Counted from the first letter of the stretch, positions 44,641 to 54,201 are shown. The stretch is DNA of 64,000 nt from Streptomyces sp. Tu6071 (GCF_000213055.1 NZ_CM001165.1:2379445-2443444), one strand, 5' to 3'. Translations and numbers: made by a program. Notes: generated by a model not told the origin, from the sequence alone.

Positions 44641-45057
44641 ATGAGTGACCTTCTGGAACGGCTTCGTGGGCGCGGTTGGCGCATGACGGCGCAGCGCCGC
44701 GTGGTCGCCGAGGTGCTCGACGGCGACCACGTTCATCTGACCGCTGACGAGGTGCACGCGCGGGCGGCGCAGCGCCTCCCCGAGATCTCGCGCGCCACCG
44801 TCTACAACACGCTCGGCGAGATGGTCTCGCTCGGTGAGGTCATCGAGGTCGCGACCGACCACCGTGCCAAGCGCTACGACCCCAACGCGCACCACCCGCA
44901 CCAGCACCTGGTCTGCGCGAACTGCGGCGCCGTCCGCGACGTCCGCCCGGCGGGCGACCCGCTCAAGGACCTCCCCGCCGACGAGCGCTTCGGCTACACG
45001 GTCTCCGACGTGGAGATCACCTACCGCGGCCTGTGCCCGGACTGCGCGAGCGCCTGA
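44641..45057 (+). CDS. Fur-family regulator (PerR/CatR-like)
   Basis: 138-residue metal-dependent repressor. Winged helix with ISRATVYNTLGEM as the recognition region, the His-rich metal site HHPHQHLVC, and two structural zinc pairs, CANC (near 97-100) and CPDC near the C-terminus. Being divergent from a catalase points to a peroxide sensor rather than an iron regulator. TTACCC lies 8-10 bases before the ATG, and there is no Shine-Dalgarno, so it may be leaderless. The final codons and TGA lie in a 27-bp tandem repeat. Confidence 0.92.
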   Translation: MSDLLERLRGRGWRMTAQRRVVAEVLDGDHVHLTADEVHARAAQRLPEISRATVYNTLGEMVSLGEVIEVATDHRAKRYDPNAHHPHQHLVCANCGAVRDVRPAGDPLKDLPADERFGYTVSDVEITYRGLCPDCASA

Positions 45058-45124
45058 GAACGCCGCAAGGGCGCGAGCGCCTGAGAACGCCGCAAGGGCG
45101 CGAGCGCCTGAGAACGCCGAATGG
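45044..45124 (+). repeat. 27-bp tandem repeat across the Fur gene stop
   Basis: Three units (45044, 45071, 45098) of GCGCGAGCGCCTGAGAACGC plus CGCAAGG; units 1 and 2 are identical and unit 3 differs at two positions. Unit 1 contains the TGA of the gene; units 2 and 3 repeat the same Ala-Ser-Ala-stop in frame. Confidence 0.95.
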
Positions 45125-45154
45125 GCCGGAGATCGATGATCTCCGGCCCATTCG
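45118..45154 (+). terminator. Terminator after the Fur gene
   Basis: 17-bp perfect stem (45118-45134 with 45138-45154), loop GAT, beginning inside the last 27-bp repeat unit. It also faces the converging tRNA gene. Confidence 0.85.
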
Positions 45155-45158
45155 GCTG

Positions 45159-45235
45159 TGGTAGCGGGGACAGGATTTGAACCTGCGACCTCTGGGTTAT
45201 GAGCCCAGCGAGCTACCGAGCTGCTCCACCCCGCG
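45159..45235 (-). tRNA. Initiator tRNA-fMet (CAT), copy with encoded CCA
   Basis: On the - strand CGCGGGG opens the acceptor stem, CTGGGCTCATAACCCAG is the anticodon arm (anticodon CAT), and GGTTCAAATCC is the T arm. The first base C faces T at position 72 (unpaired), and three G-C pairs close the anticodon stem, both hallmarks of initiator tRNA. Position 73 A is followed by genomic CCA. Confidence 0.94.
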
Positions 45236-45299
45236 TCGGTGAACCCGACTTTACGCACCCGGCCCCCCAAGAGGCAAATCCGCCCCCGGCCCCATCCAA

Positions 45300-45530
45300 C
45301 AAACCCGGCCCACACCCCAATCAAACCCCCAGGCGCCCACACCCGGCTCGAGCCCGCACCCCCCAAGGCACCCGCCCCCCAATCAGGCCCCCGGGCACCT
45401 ACACCCACCTCAAGCCCGCACACCCCAAGCCACCCGCACCACAATCAAGCCTCCGGGCACCCACACCCAACCGAAGCCCGCCCCCCAAGGCACCCGCCCC
45501 CCAATCAAGCCCGTCCGGCGATTGAGGACA
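45300..45530. repeat. About 61-bp degenerate tandem repeats derived from a dispersed element
   Basis: AATCA recurs at 45319, 45381, 45443 and 45503, each followed by a GGCACC/CACCC-rich segment and AGCCCGC, giving three to four imperfect units of 60-62 bases in an otherwise gene-free spacer (45236-45592). The last unit ends in CAAGCCCGTCCGGCGATTG, a common streptomycete palindromic element. Confidence 0.75.
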
Positions 45531-45592
45531 CACGGCCCGCAGGGCCACTCAGCCCACGCCGACACCCACACCCACGCCCCCCGCCGGAGGCA

Positions 45593-47746
45593 TCACGCGC
45601 TCAGCTCCTCGCGCAGTGCCTCCCGCAACCGCCCCGCCCGCTCGGCCACTTCCCCCGGCCCCGCGGCCACAGCGGCATCGCACCAGTGCTGGCTCTCCTC
45701 CAGCTCGCCCCGCCGCGCGAAGAACAGCCCGAGCCGCAGTGCGGCGCGCCCGTGCCCGGCCTCGGCGGCGCGGCGCCACCACAGCGCCGCCTCCGGCTCC
45801 CCGCCCTCGCGGGCGAGCAGCAGGCCGAGGTTGAAGGCCCCGTTGCGGCTGCCCGCCTCGGCCGCCGCGCGGTACCAGCGCGCCGCGGTCTCGACCTCGC
45901 CCCGCTCGGCGGCGAGCATCCCGGCCCGCACCTGGGCGCGCCGGTGGCCCTGCTCGGCGGCGCGCTCGTACCAGGCCGCGGACTCGTCGCGCGCGGCGAC
46001 GCTGCTCTCGCCGAGCCGGGGCGGGCCCTGGGGCGGGCGGCGGGCGTCGAGGAGGGCCGCGAGGCGGTAGGCGCCCTCGGCGCTGCCCCCGCCCGCCGCG
46101 CAGCGCAGGTGGCGCTCGGCGGAGCGCTCGTCGCCCTCGCGCAGGAGGGCCATGCCGACCTGGAGCGCGGCCTCGGCGTGCCCGGCGGAGGCGGCACGCT
46201 CGTACCAGCGCAGCGCGCCGTCCTCGTCGCCGCGCCCGGCGTGGAGGATGCCGAGGTTGAAGGCGGCGTCGACGCTGCCGGTCTCGGCGGCCTTGGAGAA
46301 CCAGGGCTCGGCGCCCGCGGCGTCCCCGGCCTGGAGGAGCATGACGGCGAGGGCGTTGGACGCCTCGCGGTGGCCCGCGTAGGCGGCGCGGCGGTACCAC
46401 TGCTCGGCCTGGGCGGTGCGGCCCTGCGCGGCGCAGAGCAGGGCGAGGTTGTAGGCGCCGTTGTGGTCGCCCGCGTCCATCGCGGAGCGGTACCAGCGCT
46501 CGGCGGTCTGGTGCTCGCCGCGCTCGGCGTGGAGGGCGCCGAGGGCGTTCGCGGCGTTGCCGTCGCCGTTCTGGGCGGCCTTGAGCCACCACACGGCGGC
46601 GTTCTCCTCGTCGCCCGCGTCGCGCAGCAGGAAGCCGAGGGCGCAGGCGGCGCGCGTCTCGCCCTCGCGGGCGGAGCTGAGGTACCAGCGGCCCGCCTCC
46701 TTGAGCTTGCCGCGCCGCTCCAGGAGTGCGCCGAGCTGGAGTGCCGCGCCGCGGTGGCCGCGCGCGGCGGCCTGGCGGTACCACTGCTCGGCCTCGCGGG
46801 TCAGCTCCTCGGCGCGCGCCTTGCCCTGCTCCTTGCCCTGGTTCTCGCCGGCGGCCGGGGTGCGGGGGCCGGGGACCGGGGCCGCGCCCTTGGGGCGGGT
46901 GGGCTGGGGGCGGCGCGGTCCGGGCAGGACGGGGCCTCTGGCGCGGCGCGCGGTCTCGCGGGCGCGGCGCTCCAGGGTCCTGGCGAGGCGGTACGAGGCT
47001 TCGCGGTGCCCGTGCTCGGCGGCGCGGCGCAGCCAGCGCTCGGCGCCCGCCTCGCCGCGGTGCTCCAGGAGGTCGGCGAGGGCGAAGGCGCCGTGGACGT
47101 GGCCCTGTTCGGCGGACTGGCGCAGCCAGTACTCGGCGGCGGGTTCGTCGCCGCGCTCGCGGTGGTGGCGGCCGAGGGAGTGCGCCGCGGCGGCGGAACC
47201 GGCGACGGCGGCGACGCGCCACCAGCCGGCGGCCTCTTCCTTGTAGCCGCGCTGGTGGAGCAGGACGCCGAGGTTGTTGGCGGCGGCGCGGTCGCCCGCG
47301 GAGGTGGCGGAGCGCAGGTAGGGCTCGGCCTCGTCGAGGGCGCCGGCGCGCAGGAGCTGGGCGCCCAGTTCGCTCATCGCGGCGGTGTCCCCGGCCGCGG
47401 CGGCGGCCCGGCGGCGTGCCTCGGTCTCGGCGTCCGTGAGGTCGGGCGCGAGGGTCTCGGGCGCCGGGGCGGGGCCGGCGAAGGGGCCGGGGGCGGGGTC
47501 GCCCGCGAGGTCGGCGGCGCCGGTGAAGCCGGCGGCGGGTTCAGCGGGGGCGGTCGCGGCGAAGAGCGTGTCGGTGCCCGTCGCCACCGGCCGGGGCACG
47601 GCCGGGGCGGTGCCCGGTCCCGGCTGGGCGATGCCGGGGGGCGGGATCAGCGCCGTACCGCTCTCGGCCTCTTCGGCCCATGGCGTACCGGAGGGCGTGA
47701 ACCGTCCTGATTCCCACCACGTCGCCCTGTCCCCCACAACGTCCAT
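45593..47746 (-). CDS. Sel1/TPR-repeat protein
   Basis: 717 residues. After a Pro/Ala/Gly-rich N-terminus (1-105), the rest is a run of about 14 Sel1-like helical repeats (pattern A-x2-W-Y-x2-A-A-x-A-G-x2-x-A-x2-x-L-G-x-L), interrupted by a basic Pro-rich linker with KGAAPVPGPRTPAAGENQGK. No enzyme motif, signal or membrane segment, so it is a cytosolic scaffold. ATG 47744-47746 was chosen (MDVVGDRATWWESG); a GTG 27 bases earlier is possible. It is flanked by two initiator tRNA genes on the same strand and has a pair of 14-bp direct repeats upstream. Confidence 0.85.
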   Translation of the reverse strand: MDVVGDRATWWESGRFTPSGTPWAEEAESGTALIPPPGIAQPGPGTAPAVPRPVATGTDTLFAATAPAEPAAGFTGAADLAGDPAPGPFAGPAPAPETLAPDLTDAETEARRRAAAAAGDTAAMSELGAQLLRAGALDEAEPYLRSATSAGDRAAANNLGVLLHQRGYKEEAAGWWRVAAVAGSAAAAHSLGRHHRERGDEPAAEYWLRQSAEQGHVHGAFALADLLEHRGEAGAERWLRRAAEHGHREASYRLARTLERRARETARRARGPVLPGPRRPQPTRPKGAAPVPGPRTPAAGENQGKEQGKARAEELTREAEQWYRQAAARGHRGAALQLGALLERRGKLKEAGRWYLSSAREGETRAACALGFLLRDAGDEENAAVWWLKAAQNGDGNAANALGALHAERGEHQTAERWYRSAMDAGDHNGAYNLALLCAAQGRTAQAEQWYRRAAYAGHREASNALAVMLLQAGDAAGAEPWFSKAAETGSVDAAFNLGILHAGRGDEDGALRWYERAASAGHAEAALQVGMALLREGDERSAERHLRCAAGGGSAEGAYRLAALLDARRPPQGPPRLGESSVAARDESAAWYERAAEQGHRRAQVRAGMLAAERGEVETAARWYRAAAEAGSRNGAFNLGLLLAREGGEPEAALWWRRAAEAGHGRAALRLGLFFARRGELEESQHWCDAAVAAGPGEVAERAGRLREALREELSA

Positions 47747-47792
47747 CGTCGCACCACCCGCGAGCCCGTACACCTGGTATATCCGGGTCCCC

Positions 47793-47825
47793 TTGAGGTC
47801 TCTACAGCTAATTGAGGTCTCTACA
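47793..47825. promoter_or_regulatory. Direct repeat upstream of the Sel1-repeat gene
   Basis: TTGAGGTCTCTACA occurs at 47793-47806 and again at 47812-47825 (19-base period, nearly two helical turns), 47-80 bases upstream of the start. It is a candidate activator or repressor site. The remainder of 47747-48085 shows no gene. Confidence 0.55.
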
Positions 47826-48085
47826 ACGTTTTATCGACATGCCCGCATGAGGGCACGTCAAACTCGGAACACCCAACTACCCCCGTAAGCTTCACTCTTC
47901 ACATGCGGAGGCTCCCCGATCTCGACCCGTCCGTACAGCCGACACACGGGGCGGGGTCCAGGCGGTCCCAGCCTCGCGCGAAAGGCCGCCGCGCGGATGA
48001 GTAGTCGTACTCAAGCAGAGGGGACTGACAGGCTCCGGTACGTGCCCCGGAGGGCGGTCGCGGCGGTGTGCCCGCACAGCAAAGA

Positions 48086-48115
48086 AGGCCCGGACCCCTT
48101 TCGGGACCCGGGCCT
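48086..48115 (-). terminator. Terminator after the second tRNA-fMet
   Basis: AGGCCCGG (48086-48093) pairs with CCGGGCCT (48108-48115) with inner CCC/GGG pairing, 10 bases downstream of the tRNA 3' end. Confidence 0.75.
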
Positions 48116-48124
48116 CCTCCTTCG

Positions 48125-48198
48125 TAGCGGGGACAGGATTTGAACCTGCGACCTCTGGGTTATGAGCCCAGCGAGCTACCGAGCTGCTCCACCCCGCG
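48125..48198 (-). tRNA. Initiator tRNA-fMet (CAT), copy without encoded CCA
   Basis: The 74-base body is identical to the copy at 45162-45235 (anticodon CAT, C1/T72 mismatch, three G-C pairs in the anticodon stem), but the next genomic bases read CGA, so CCA must be added after transcription. Confidence 0.94.
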
Positions 48199-48269
48199 TC
48201 GTTGTGATCACCACGCTATCACGCGGAACGGGGCGGGCCCGCCCCCGAGGGCCGGGGGCGGGCGCCGCT

Positions 48270-51212
48270 TCAGGTGCTGGAGCCCGAACCTTCCTTCTTC
48301 GGGGGCGACTTGGAGTCGGAGGGCGACTTCGAAGCCGCGTCCTGCGCCTTCGCCGCGCGCTCCAGGGCGTCCTGGAGGCGGTCCTGTGCCTCGCCGTACG
48401 CCTTCCAGTCGCCGTCCTTGAGGGCCTTCTGGCCGTCCTCGAAGGACTTCTCGGCGTCGTCGAGGGCGCCTTGCAGGGTCTTGTCGCCCGTGGACGGCGG
48501 TTCCTGCTTCTGCTCCTCGTCCTGGTCGCCGGGCGGCGTCTCGCTCTCGGCGCCGAAGACGACGTTGAGCGCCTTGTCGAGGGTCTCCTCGAAGGCCGTC
48601 TTCCCGGCGTAGGTGACGAGGACGCGCTTGAGCAGCGGGTACTTCAGGCCGCTGCCGCGCACGTAGACCGGTTCGACGTAGAGGAACTCGCCGTCGAGCG
48701 GCACGGTGAGCAGGTTGCCGTACTCGACTTCCGAGTCACCACCACGCAGGAGTCTGATCTTCTCGGCGATGGCCTCGTTCGAGTTGAACTTGCTCTGCAC
48801 CTGTTTGGGCCCGTCGGTCGTATCGGCCGTGGGCATTTTCAGGAGCGTGAGTCTGCCGTAGTCCTGCGTGCCGGCCTCGGCGTTCACCGCCATGAAGGCG
48901 CTGAGGTTGTCGCGCCCGTTGGGGGTGAAGGTCGTGGTGAGCGAGAACGCCTGGTTGCTCTCGCCCGGCATCTTCATGCTGAGGTAGTAGGCGGGGATGG
49001 AGTTGCCCGTCTTGTTCGTCGGGTCGTCCGGGACCTGCCAGACCTCGGAGCCGCTCAGGAAGGTCTGCGCGCTGTCCACGTGGTAGCGGGTGAGCAGTTC
49101 GCGCTGGACCTTGAAGAGGTCCTGCGGGTAGCGCAGGTGCTCCATGAGCTGCGGGGAGATCGCCGAGCGGGGCTCGACGGTGTGCGGGAACGCCTTCATC
49201 CAGGTCTTGAGGACGGGGTCCTCGGTGTCCCACTGGTAGAGCTTGACCTCGCCGGTGTACGCGTCGACGGTCGCCTTCACCGAGTTGCGGATGTAGTTGA
49301 CCTGGTTCTGCTGGGCGACCACGGCGCGCTGGTTGTTCGCGGCGGTGAGCGAGTCGGCCGTCGTGTCGCCGAGAGTGGTGCGCGAGGCGTACGGGTAGCC
49401 GTTCGTCGTCGTGTAGGCATCGACGATCCACTGGATCTTGCCCTTGACGACGGCCGGGTAGGCGTCGCCGTCGATCGTGAGCCAGGGCGCGACGGCCTCG
49501 ACGCGGTCCTTCGGGGTGCGGTTGTAGAGGATGCGCGAGCCGTCCCCGATGGCGCCCGAGTAGAGGATCTGCGGCTCGCCGAAGGCCACCGCGTAGGCGG
49601 CCCGGTTGAGGGGGTTGGAGAGGCTGACGCCGCTCTTGCCCTGGTAGCGGGTGGTCTTCTCGCCGTTGTCGTCGGAGTAGTCGATCTCCTTCTGGGGACC
49701 GCCGACGATCGAGTACTGCGTGGTCTTCTCGCCGTAGTAGACGCGCTGCTGGTAGTCGCCGAGGTCGCCCTTCGAGGGAAGGTCGGACTCGGTGAAGACG
49801 GGGCCGCCGCCGGAGTCGGCGTTGTCGCCCTCGGCTGCGACGACGCCGAAGCCGTGGGTGTAGCGGAAGTGGTCGTTGATCCAGTTCCGCTTCGGGACGC
49901 CGTTGAGGTTCAGCTCACGGAGCCCGATGACGGTGTCCTGGTCCTTGCCTTCCTTGTCCTTGTACCGGTCCACGTCCAGGTTCGAGGGGAACGCGTAGTA
50001 GTTCCTCATCTGCTGGCGCTGCTGGAAGGTGGGCGAGACGATGTTGGGGTCCATGAGGCGGTAGCTCGCCGCCTGGTCGGCGTCGGCGCGCAGCTTGGAC
50101 TTGTCGTCGGTCTCGCTCTTGCCCGGGTACTCGCTGACCTTGGCGTCGTCGATCCCGTACGCCTTCTTCGTGGCGGTCAGGTTCTTCTGGACGTACGGGG
50201 CTTCCTTGGCCTGTTCGTTCGGCTGGACCGTGAACTTCTGCACGACCGCCGGGTAGAGGCCGCCGATGAGGATCGCGGAGAGCACCATGAGGCCGAAGCC
50301 GATCACGGGGAGCTGCCAGGTGCGGCGCCACAGCGTCGCGAAGAACAGCAGCGCGCAGATGATCGCGATGCAGAACAGGATCGTCTTCGCCGGGAGGTAG
50401 GCGTTGGCGTCGACGTACCGCAGGCCCGTCCAGTTGTCGGTGGCCTTGAAGTCGCTGGACTTCACGGCGAGCCCGTAGCGGTCGAGCCAGTACGCGATCG
50501 CCTTGAGCGAGACGAAGATGCCGAGCAGGACGGAGAGGTGCCCGGTGAACGCCTTGGTGACGCGCTGGCCGGGGCTCGTGACGCGTACCCCGCCGTAGAG
50601 GTAGTGGGTCAGGAGCGCCGCGATGACCGAGAGGACGACGGCGGCGAAGCCGAAGCCGAGCAGGAAGCGGTACCAGGGCAGGTCGAAGGCGTAGAAGGAG
50701 ACGTCCAGGTGGAACTGGGGGTCCTTCTGGTGGAACGACTGCCCGTTGACCCACATGAGCCAGGTGCGCCACTGGCCTGCCGCGGAGGCCCCGGAGACGA
50801 GGCCGACGAGGGCGGTGATGCCGAGGAGCAGCCACTTCTTGTACGGGGCGATGCCCATGCGGTAGCGGTCGAGGTTCTGCTGTTCCATCGACATCGCGCT
50901 GAGCGGGGGCCGCAGCCGGTGCGCCAGCCAGATGTTGACGCCGACGGCGGCGGCCATGAGCAGCCCGAAGACGACGAAGAGGCCGACCTTCGTCTTGAGG
51001 GTCGTGGTGAAGACCGAGGAGAAGTGGAGCGACCGGTACCAGAGCCAGTCCGTCCAGAAGCCCGCGAACATGACGAAGGCCATGGCCAGGACGGCCAGGA
51101 CGCCGAGCGTCATGAGCAGGGTGCGGACCCGCCGGGAGGGGCGGCCCACTCTGATCCGTGGCCCCGTCGGGCCTCCGCCGCGGTCCGGCATCTGGAAAGC
51201 CAAGGTGCGCAC
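48270..51212 (-). CDS. UPF0182 family large membrane protein
   Basis: 980 residues, the usual length of this actinobacterial family. Seven hydrophobic segments occupy about residues 30-330 (for example [20 protein letters not shown]), followed by a large extracytoplasmic domain of about 550 residues and an acidic, helix-prone C-terminal tail (about 890-980). The conserved phrase [14 protein letters not shown] and others identify the family. Molecular function unknown. GTG 51210-51212 start; the ribosome site is weak. It stands alone between the tRNA and the divergent PPA1309 gene. Confidence 0.92.
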   Translation of the reverse strand: MRTLAFQMPDRGGGPTGPRIRVGRPSRRVRTLLMTLGVLAVLAMAFVMFAGFWTDWLWYRSLHFSSVFTTTLKTKVGLFVVFGLLMAAAVGVNIWLAHRLRPPLSAMSMEQQNLDRYRMGIAPYKKWLLLGITALVGLVSGASAAGQWRTWLMWVNGQSFHQKDPQFHLDVSFYAFDLPWYRFLLGFGFAAVVLSVIAALLTHYLYGGVRVTSPGQRVTKAFTGHLSVLLGIFVSLKAIAYWLDRYGLAVKSSDFKATDNWTGLRYVDANAYLPAKTILFCIAIICALLFFATLWRRTWQLPVIGFGLMVLSAILIGGLYPAVVQKFTVQPNEQAKEAPYVQKNLTATKKAYGIDDAKVSEYPGKSETDDKSKLRADADQAASYRLMDPNIVSPTFQQRQQMRNYYAFPSNLDVDRYKDKEGKDQDTVIGLRELNLNGVPKRNWINDHFRYTHGFGVVAAEGDNADSGGGPVFTESDLPSKGDLGDYQQRVYYGEKTTQYSIVGGPQKEIDYSDDNGEKTTRYQGKSGVSLSNPLNRAAYAVAFGEPQILYSGAIGDGSRILYNRTPKDRVEAVAPWLTIDGDAYPAVVKGKIQWIVDAYTTTNGYPYASRTTLGDTTADSLTAANNQRAVVAQQNQVNYIRNSVKATVDAYTGEVKLYQWDTEDPVLKTWMKAFPHTVEPRSAISPQLMEHLRYPQDLFKVQRELLTRYHVDSAQTFLSGSEVWQVPDDPTNKTGNSIPAYYLSMKMPGESNQAFSLTTTFTPNGRDNLSAFMAVNAEAGTQDYGRLTLLKMPTADTTDGPKQVQSKFNSNEAIAEKIRLLRGGDSEVEYGNLLTVPLDGEFLYVEPVYVRGSGLKYPLLKRVLVTYAGKTAFEETLDKALNVVFGAESETPPGDQDEEQKQEPPSTGDKTLQGALDDAEKSFEDGQKALKDGDWKAYGEAQDRLQDALERAAKAQDAASKSPSDSKSPPKKEGSGSST

Positions 51213-51417
51213 CTCGAAGTTCGCTGTGGTGGTGGTCGGTCGGTATGCGTGGTGCTGCCGCGCGCAGTCGCCGGGACGTCACCGCCCCGGCCGGTTGCCC
51301 GGTTGGGCCCGATTCGCCCCGCTTGTGGGGCTCGCGCGGCGCGCCCCACACCCATGCAACTTAACGAAGCTTTACTCAGTTCCCGTCCCGGCCCCTGAAG
51401 AGGGCAGGATATTGCCC

Positions 51418-51975
51418 ATGTCCAAAGATTCCCCCGCCAGCCCCCCGCCCGCAGCGACCCCCCTCACCCGTGCCGTACTGGAGATCGATACCTATGCGGC
51501 CGGTCTCGGCTGGGACCAGCCGGCCCGGCTCTTCGCCCTCGTCGACACCGGCCGACTGCGCGCCGAGGAGCCCGAACTCGCCGAGCGGCTCGGTCTCGAC
51601 GAGGGGGCGGCGGCCGGCACGCTGACCCCGGTCGAGCAGGAGGAGGTCCCCGCGGACGTCCCGCTCGACGAGTTCCTCGCCACGATCGGCTGGCCGGACG
51701 CGGTCGCCGGCTGCGCGCTCACCATCGAGCGCCTCATGCTGCCGCCGTCCGCCGAGGCGAGTGTCCCCGAGGACCTCGACGAGGCGGCGCTCGCGGCGTG
51801 GGTCGCGAAGCACCCGGAGCGGCAGGAGGTCCGGATGACCGTCGCCGTGCTGCGCGACGGGGACCGCGAGTCGGCGCTGCGGCTGCGCGAGAAGGACTCG
51901 GAGCTGGACGTCCTGACGGGCTCGGACCTGGTGCCGGGTCTCGCGCAGGCGCTGGAGGCGACGTTCGCGGCCTAG
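51418..51975 (+). CDS. PPA1309 family protein
   Basis: 185-residue cytosolic acidic protein (LEIDTYAAGLGWDQPARLFALVDT; ERQEVRMTVAVLRDGDRESA) typical of the actinobacterial PPA1309 family, whose function is unknown. GATATT about 10 bases before the ATG and no Shine-Dalgarno suggest a leaderless transcript. It is divergent from the UPF0182 gene and convergent with the PDZ-Lon gene, an arrangement conserved in streptomycetes. Confidence 0.88.
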   Translation: MSKDSPASPPPAATPLTRAVLEIDTYAAGLGWDQPARLFALVDTGRLRAEEPELAERLGLDEGAAAGTLTPVEQEEVPADVPLDEFLATIGWPDAVAGCALTIERLMLPPSAEASVPEDLDEAALAAWVAKHPERQEVRMTVAVLRDGDRESALRLREKDSELDVLTGSDLVPGLAQALEATFAA

Positions 51976-52042
51976 CCGAGGGGGGCGGGACGGGGCGCGG
52001 CTCGCGGCCCGTCCGGACGGCGCCCGAGCCGTGTACGGCGAA

Positions 52043-52069
52043 GGGGCGGGCCCGTGGCGGGTCCGCCCC
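52043..52069. terminator. Terminator between PPA1309 and PDZ-Lon genes
   Basis: GGGGCGG (52043-52049) pairs with CCGCCCC (52063-52069) between convergent stops. Confidence 0.65.
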
Positions 52070-52084
52070 TCTCCCGTGCCCGGG

Positions 52085-53182
52085 TCAGCTCTTGGCGCAG
52101 GAGGGGAGGCCCTTCGTCCTGCCGTCGTGAATCTTGTCGAGGGCCTTCACGGCGTCGCCGATCGTGCGGACCTTGACGAGGGTGAGCCCGTCGGGGGTGT
52201 CCTCGCGCGCCGCGGCGCAGTTGTCGGCGGGGGTGAGGAAGTACTGGGCTCCCGCGCGGCGCGCGCCGACGGTCTTCATGCCGATGCCGCCGATCGCGCC
52301 GACCTTCCCGTCGTCGTCGATCGTGCCCGTACCGGCGACGAACTTGCCGCCCGTGAGGTCGCCCGGGGTGAGTTTGTCGACGAGGCCGAGGGCGAACATG
52401 AGCCCGGCGCTGGGGCCGCCGACGTCGGCGAGCTTGATGTCGATGGAGAACGGGAAGGTGTGGTCGACCCCGGCCTGGATGCCGACGATGGGGCGGCTCG
52501 GGCCCTGGTCCTTGCCCGAGCGGACGGTCGTGACCGTGACGTCGTGGGCGCCGGTGGGCTTCTCGTGGCGCTTCTCGGCGGCGGCGGCCTTCGCGGCGGG
52601 GATCACGGAGAAGCGGACCTTCTCGCCGACCTTGTGCTTCGTGACGGCCCCGGCGACGTCGTCGGCCTCCTCGACCTTCGTCCCGTCGACGCTCTCGATG
52701 ACGTCCCCGGCGTGCAGCCGTCCCTCGGCGGGGCTGTCCTTGGTGACGGCGGCGACGACGATGCGCGAGGAGACGGGGATGTCGAGTTCCCTGAGCGCCG
52801 CGACCTTGGCGTTCTCCTGCGACTGCGAGAACTCCTCGGCGTTCTCCTGCGTCGACTGCTGCTCGGTCGTGCCCTGCGGGTAGAGGTTGTCGTGCGGGAC
52901 GATGAGCGAGTCGCCCGAGAGCCAGCCCCAGATCGCCTCGGGGAGGTTCATCCGGTAGTCGGGGCTCGTGACGCGCACCGTGGTCATGTTCAGGTGGCCG
53001 CTCGCCTCGTACGTCTTGCGCCCGGAGACCTGGAGCACCGGCTCGCCGTCGTGGTCGGCGAGGGTGTTGACGGTGGGGCCCGGCGACATCTCCGCGTACG
53101 GGACCGGGATCAGCACGCCCGCGCACAGGAGCGCGACGAGGACGAGTGTCGAGGTGAGGAGGGTCACGGTACGGCGCGGCAT
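52085..53182 (-). CDS. Membrane-anchored PDZ domain / Lon-like serine protease (YlbL type)
   Basis: 365 residues. An N-terminal signal anchor (TVTLLTSTLVLVALLCAGVL) places the rest outside the membrane. A PDZ-like domain lies at about 140-200 (AGDVIESVDGTKVEEADDV), and a Lon-type protease domain at about 225-360 has Ser in GGPSAGLMFALG and Lys in GGIGMKTVGA as the catalytic dyad. It probably degrades or trims exported proteins. ATG 53180-53182. Confidence 0.92.
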   Translation of the reverse strand: MPRRTVTLLTSTLVLVALLCAGVLIPVPYAEMSPGPTVNTLADHDGEPVLQVSGRKTYEASGHLNMTTVRVTSPDYRMNLPEAIWGWLSGDSLIVPHDNLYPQGTTEQQSTQENAEEFSQSQENAKVAALRELDIPVSSRIVVAAVTKDSPAEGRLHAGDVIESVDGTKVEEADDVAGAVTKHKVGEKVRFSVIPAAKAAAAEKRHEKPTGAHDVTVTTVRSGKDQGPSRPIVGIQAGVDHTFPFSIDIKLADVGGPSAGLMFALGLVDKLTPGDLTGGKFVAGTGTIDDDGKVGAIGGIGMKTVGARRAGAQYFLTPADNCAAAREDTPDGLTLVKVRTIGDAVKALDKIHDGRTKGLPSCAKS

Positions 53183-53260
53183 GGCACGACAGTACGGGAC
53201 GCCCCTGTGTCCGCACGTCCGGGCCCTACGGGCCCGGCGAACGGGTGAGAGCGGCGGGGC

Positions 53261-53452
53261 TCAGGCGCTCTCGGCGGGCTCTTCCGGGGCAGGGAGGCCC
53301 GCGCCCTGCTTCTCCATCGCGGCGCGGAACTTCTCGTACCCGGCGAGTTCGGGGCCGTCCCCCGTCCTGCGGGTCCGGTTGGCCCACATGGCCCACAGCC
53401 CCGCTCCCACGGCGGCCACAAGCGGAATCAGCAACCACGCGAGTGCAGCCAT
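53261..53452 (-). CDS. Small single-span membrane protein
   Basis: 63 residues: a hydrophobic N-terminal helix (AALAWLLIPLVAAVGAGLWA) followed by a basic stop-transfer (NRTRR) and a soluble tail (GYEKFRAAME). It is a conserved-type streptomycete peptide of unknown function beside moaE. ATG at 53450-53452 with GGAGG about 8 bases upstream. Confidence 0.75.
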   Translation of the reverse strand: MAALAWLLIPLVAAVGAGLWAMWANRTRRTGDGPELAGYEKFRAAMEKQGAGLPAPEEPAESA

Positions 53453-53566
53453 GCCGACCTCCGACTCCCCGATTGCGTCACCTACTGGCTGATCAGCAGA
53501 TTAACCAGCCGCCAGTGCAACGCTCGCTGGCGGGGTGCGGTTACGCAACCGGAGGGCCGGGGTGGC

Positions 53567-53998
53567 TCAGCAGGCGCCGACCCACTCCTCGCGGCCGTCC
53601 GTGAAGCGCTGGTGCTTCCAGATGGGCACCTCGTGCTTGAGGTCGTCGATGAGGCGGCGGCAGGCGGCGAAGGCTTCACCGCGGTGCGGGCAGGAGACGG
53701 CGACGACGACCGCGAGGTCCCCGATGGCGAGATCGCCGACGCGGTGCGTCGCGGCGAGGGCGCGTACGGGGAAGTCGGCGGCGACCTTCTCCGCGACGCG
53801 GCGCAGCTCGGCCTCCGCGCTCGGGTGGCTGGAGTAGCTGAGCGAGGCGACGTCCTCGCCCCCGTCGTGGTCGCGCACCGTACCGACGAAGAGCGCGGTG
53901 CCGCCGGCGGCGTCGTCGCCGACCGCGGCGAAGACCTCGTCGACGGACAGGGGCGTGTCGCGGATGGCGAGGAGTTTGATCGGATCGGTGTCGGTCAT
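53567..53998 (-). CDS. moaE: Molybdopterin synthase catalytic subunit MoaE
   Basis: 143-residue subunit that, with thiocarboxylated MoaD, inserts sulfur into precursor Z. Family motifs: ALFVGTVRDHDGG, SYSSHPSAEAEL, HRVGDLAIGDLAVVVAVSCPHR, and the active-site Lys in PIWKHQRF. No moaA, moaC or moaD gene is nearby, so the partner genes are elsewhere. ATG 53996-53998. Confidence 0.94.
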   Translation of the reverse strand: MTDTDPIKLLAIRDTPLSVDEVFAAVGDDAAGGTALFVGTVRDHDGGEDVASLSYSSHPSAEAELRRVAEKVAADFPVRALAATHRVGDLAIGDLAVVVAVSCPHRGEAFAACRRLIDDLKHEVPIWKHQRFTDGREEWVGAC

Positions 53999-54201
53999 GT
54001 CCTCATGGTGTCGCACGGGGCCGGGGAGCACGAAAAATGGGCCCTGGCGCTTGAGGGGCCGGCGGTGGGCGGGACGGAGGCGGCGAAGTCCCGCGCGGGG
54101 CGGCTCCGGCGGCCGGGGCGGGGTCCGGGGGCCGGGGCGGGGGCGGTCCTGGCGGGCCGACGCGGGGCGGCTCCGGAGGGCCGGAGCCGGGCCCCGCGTG
54201 T

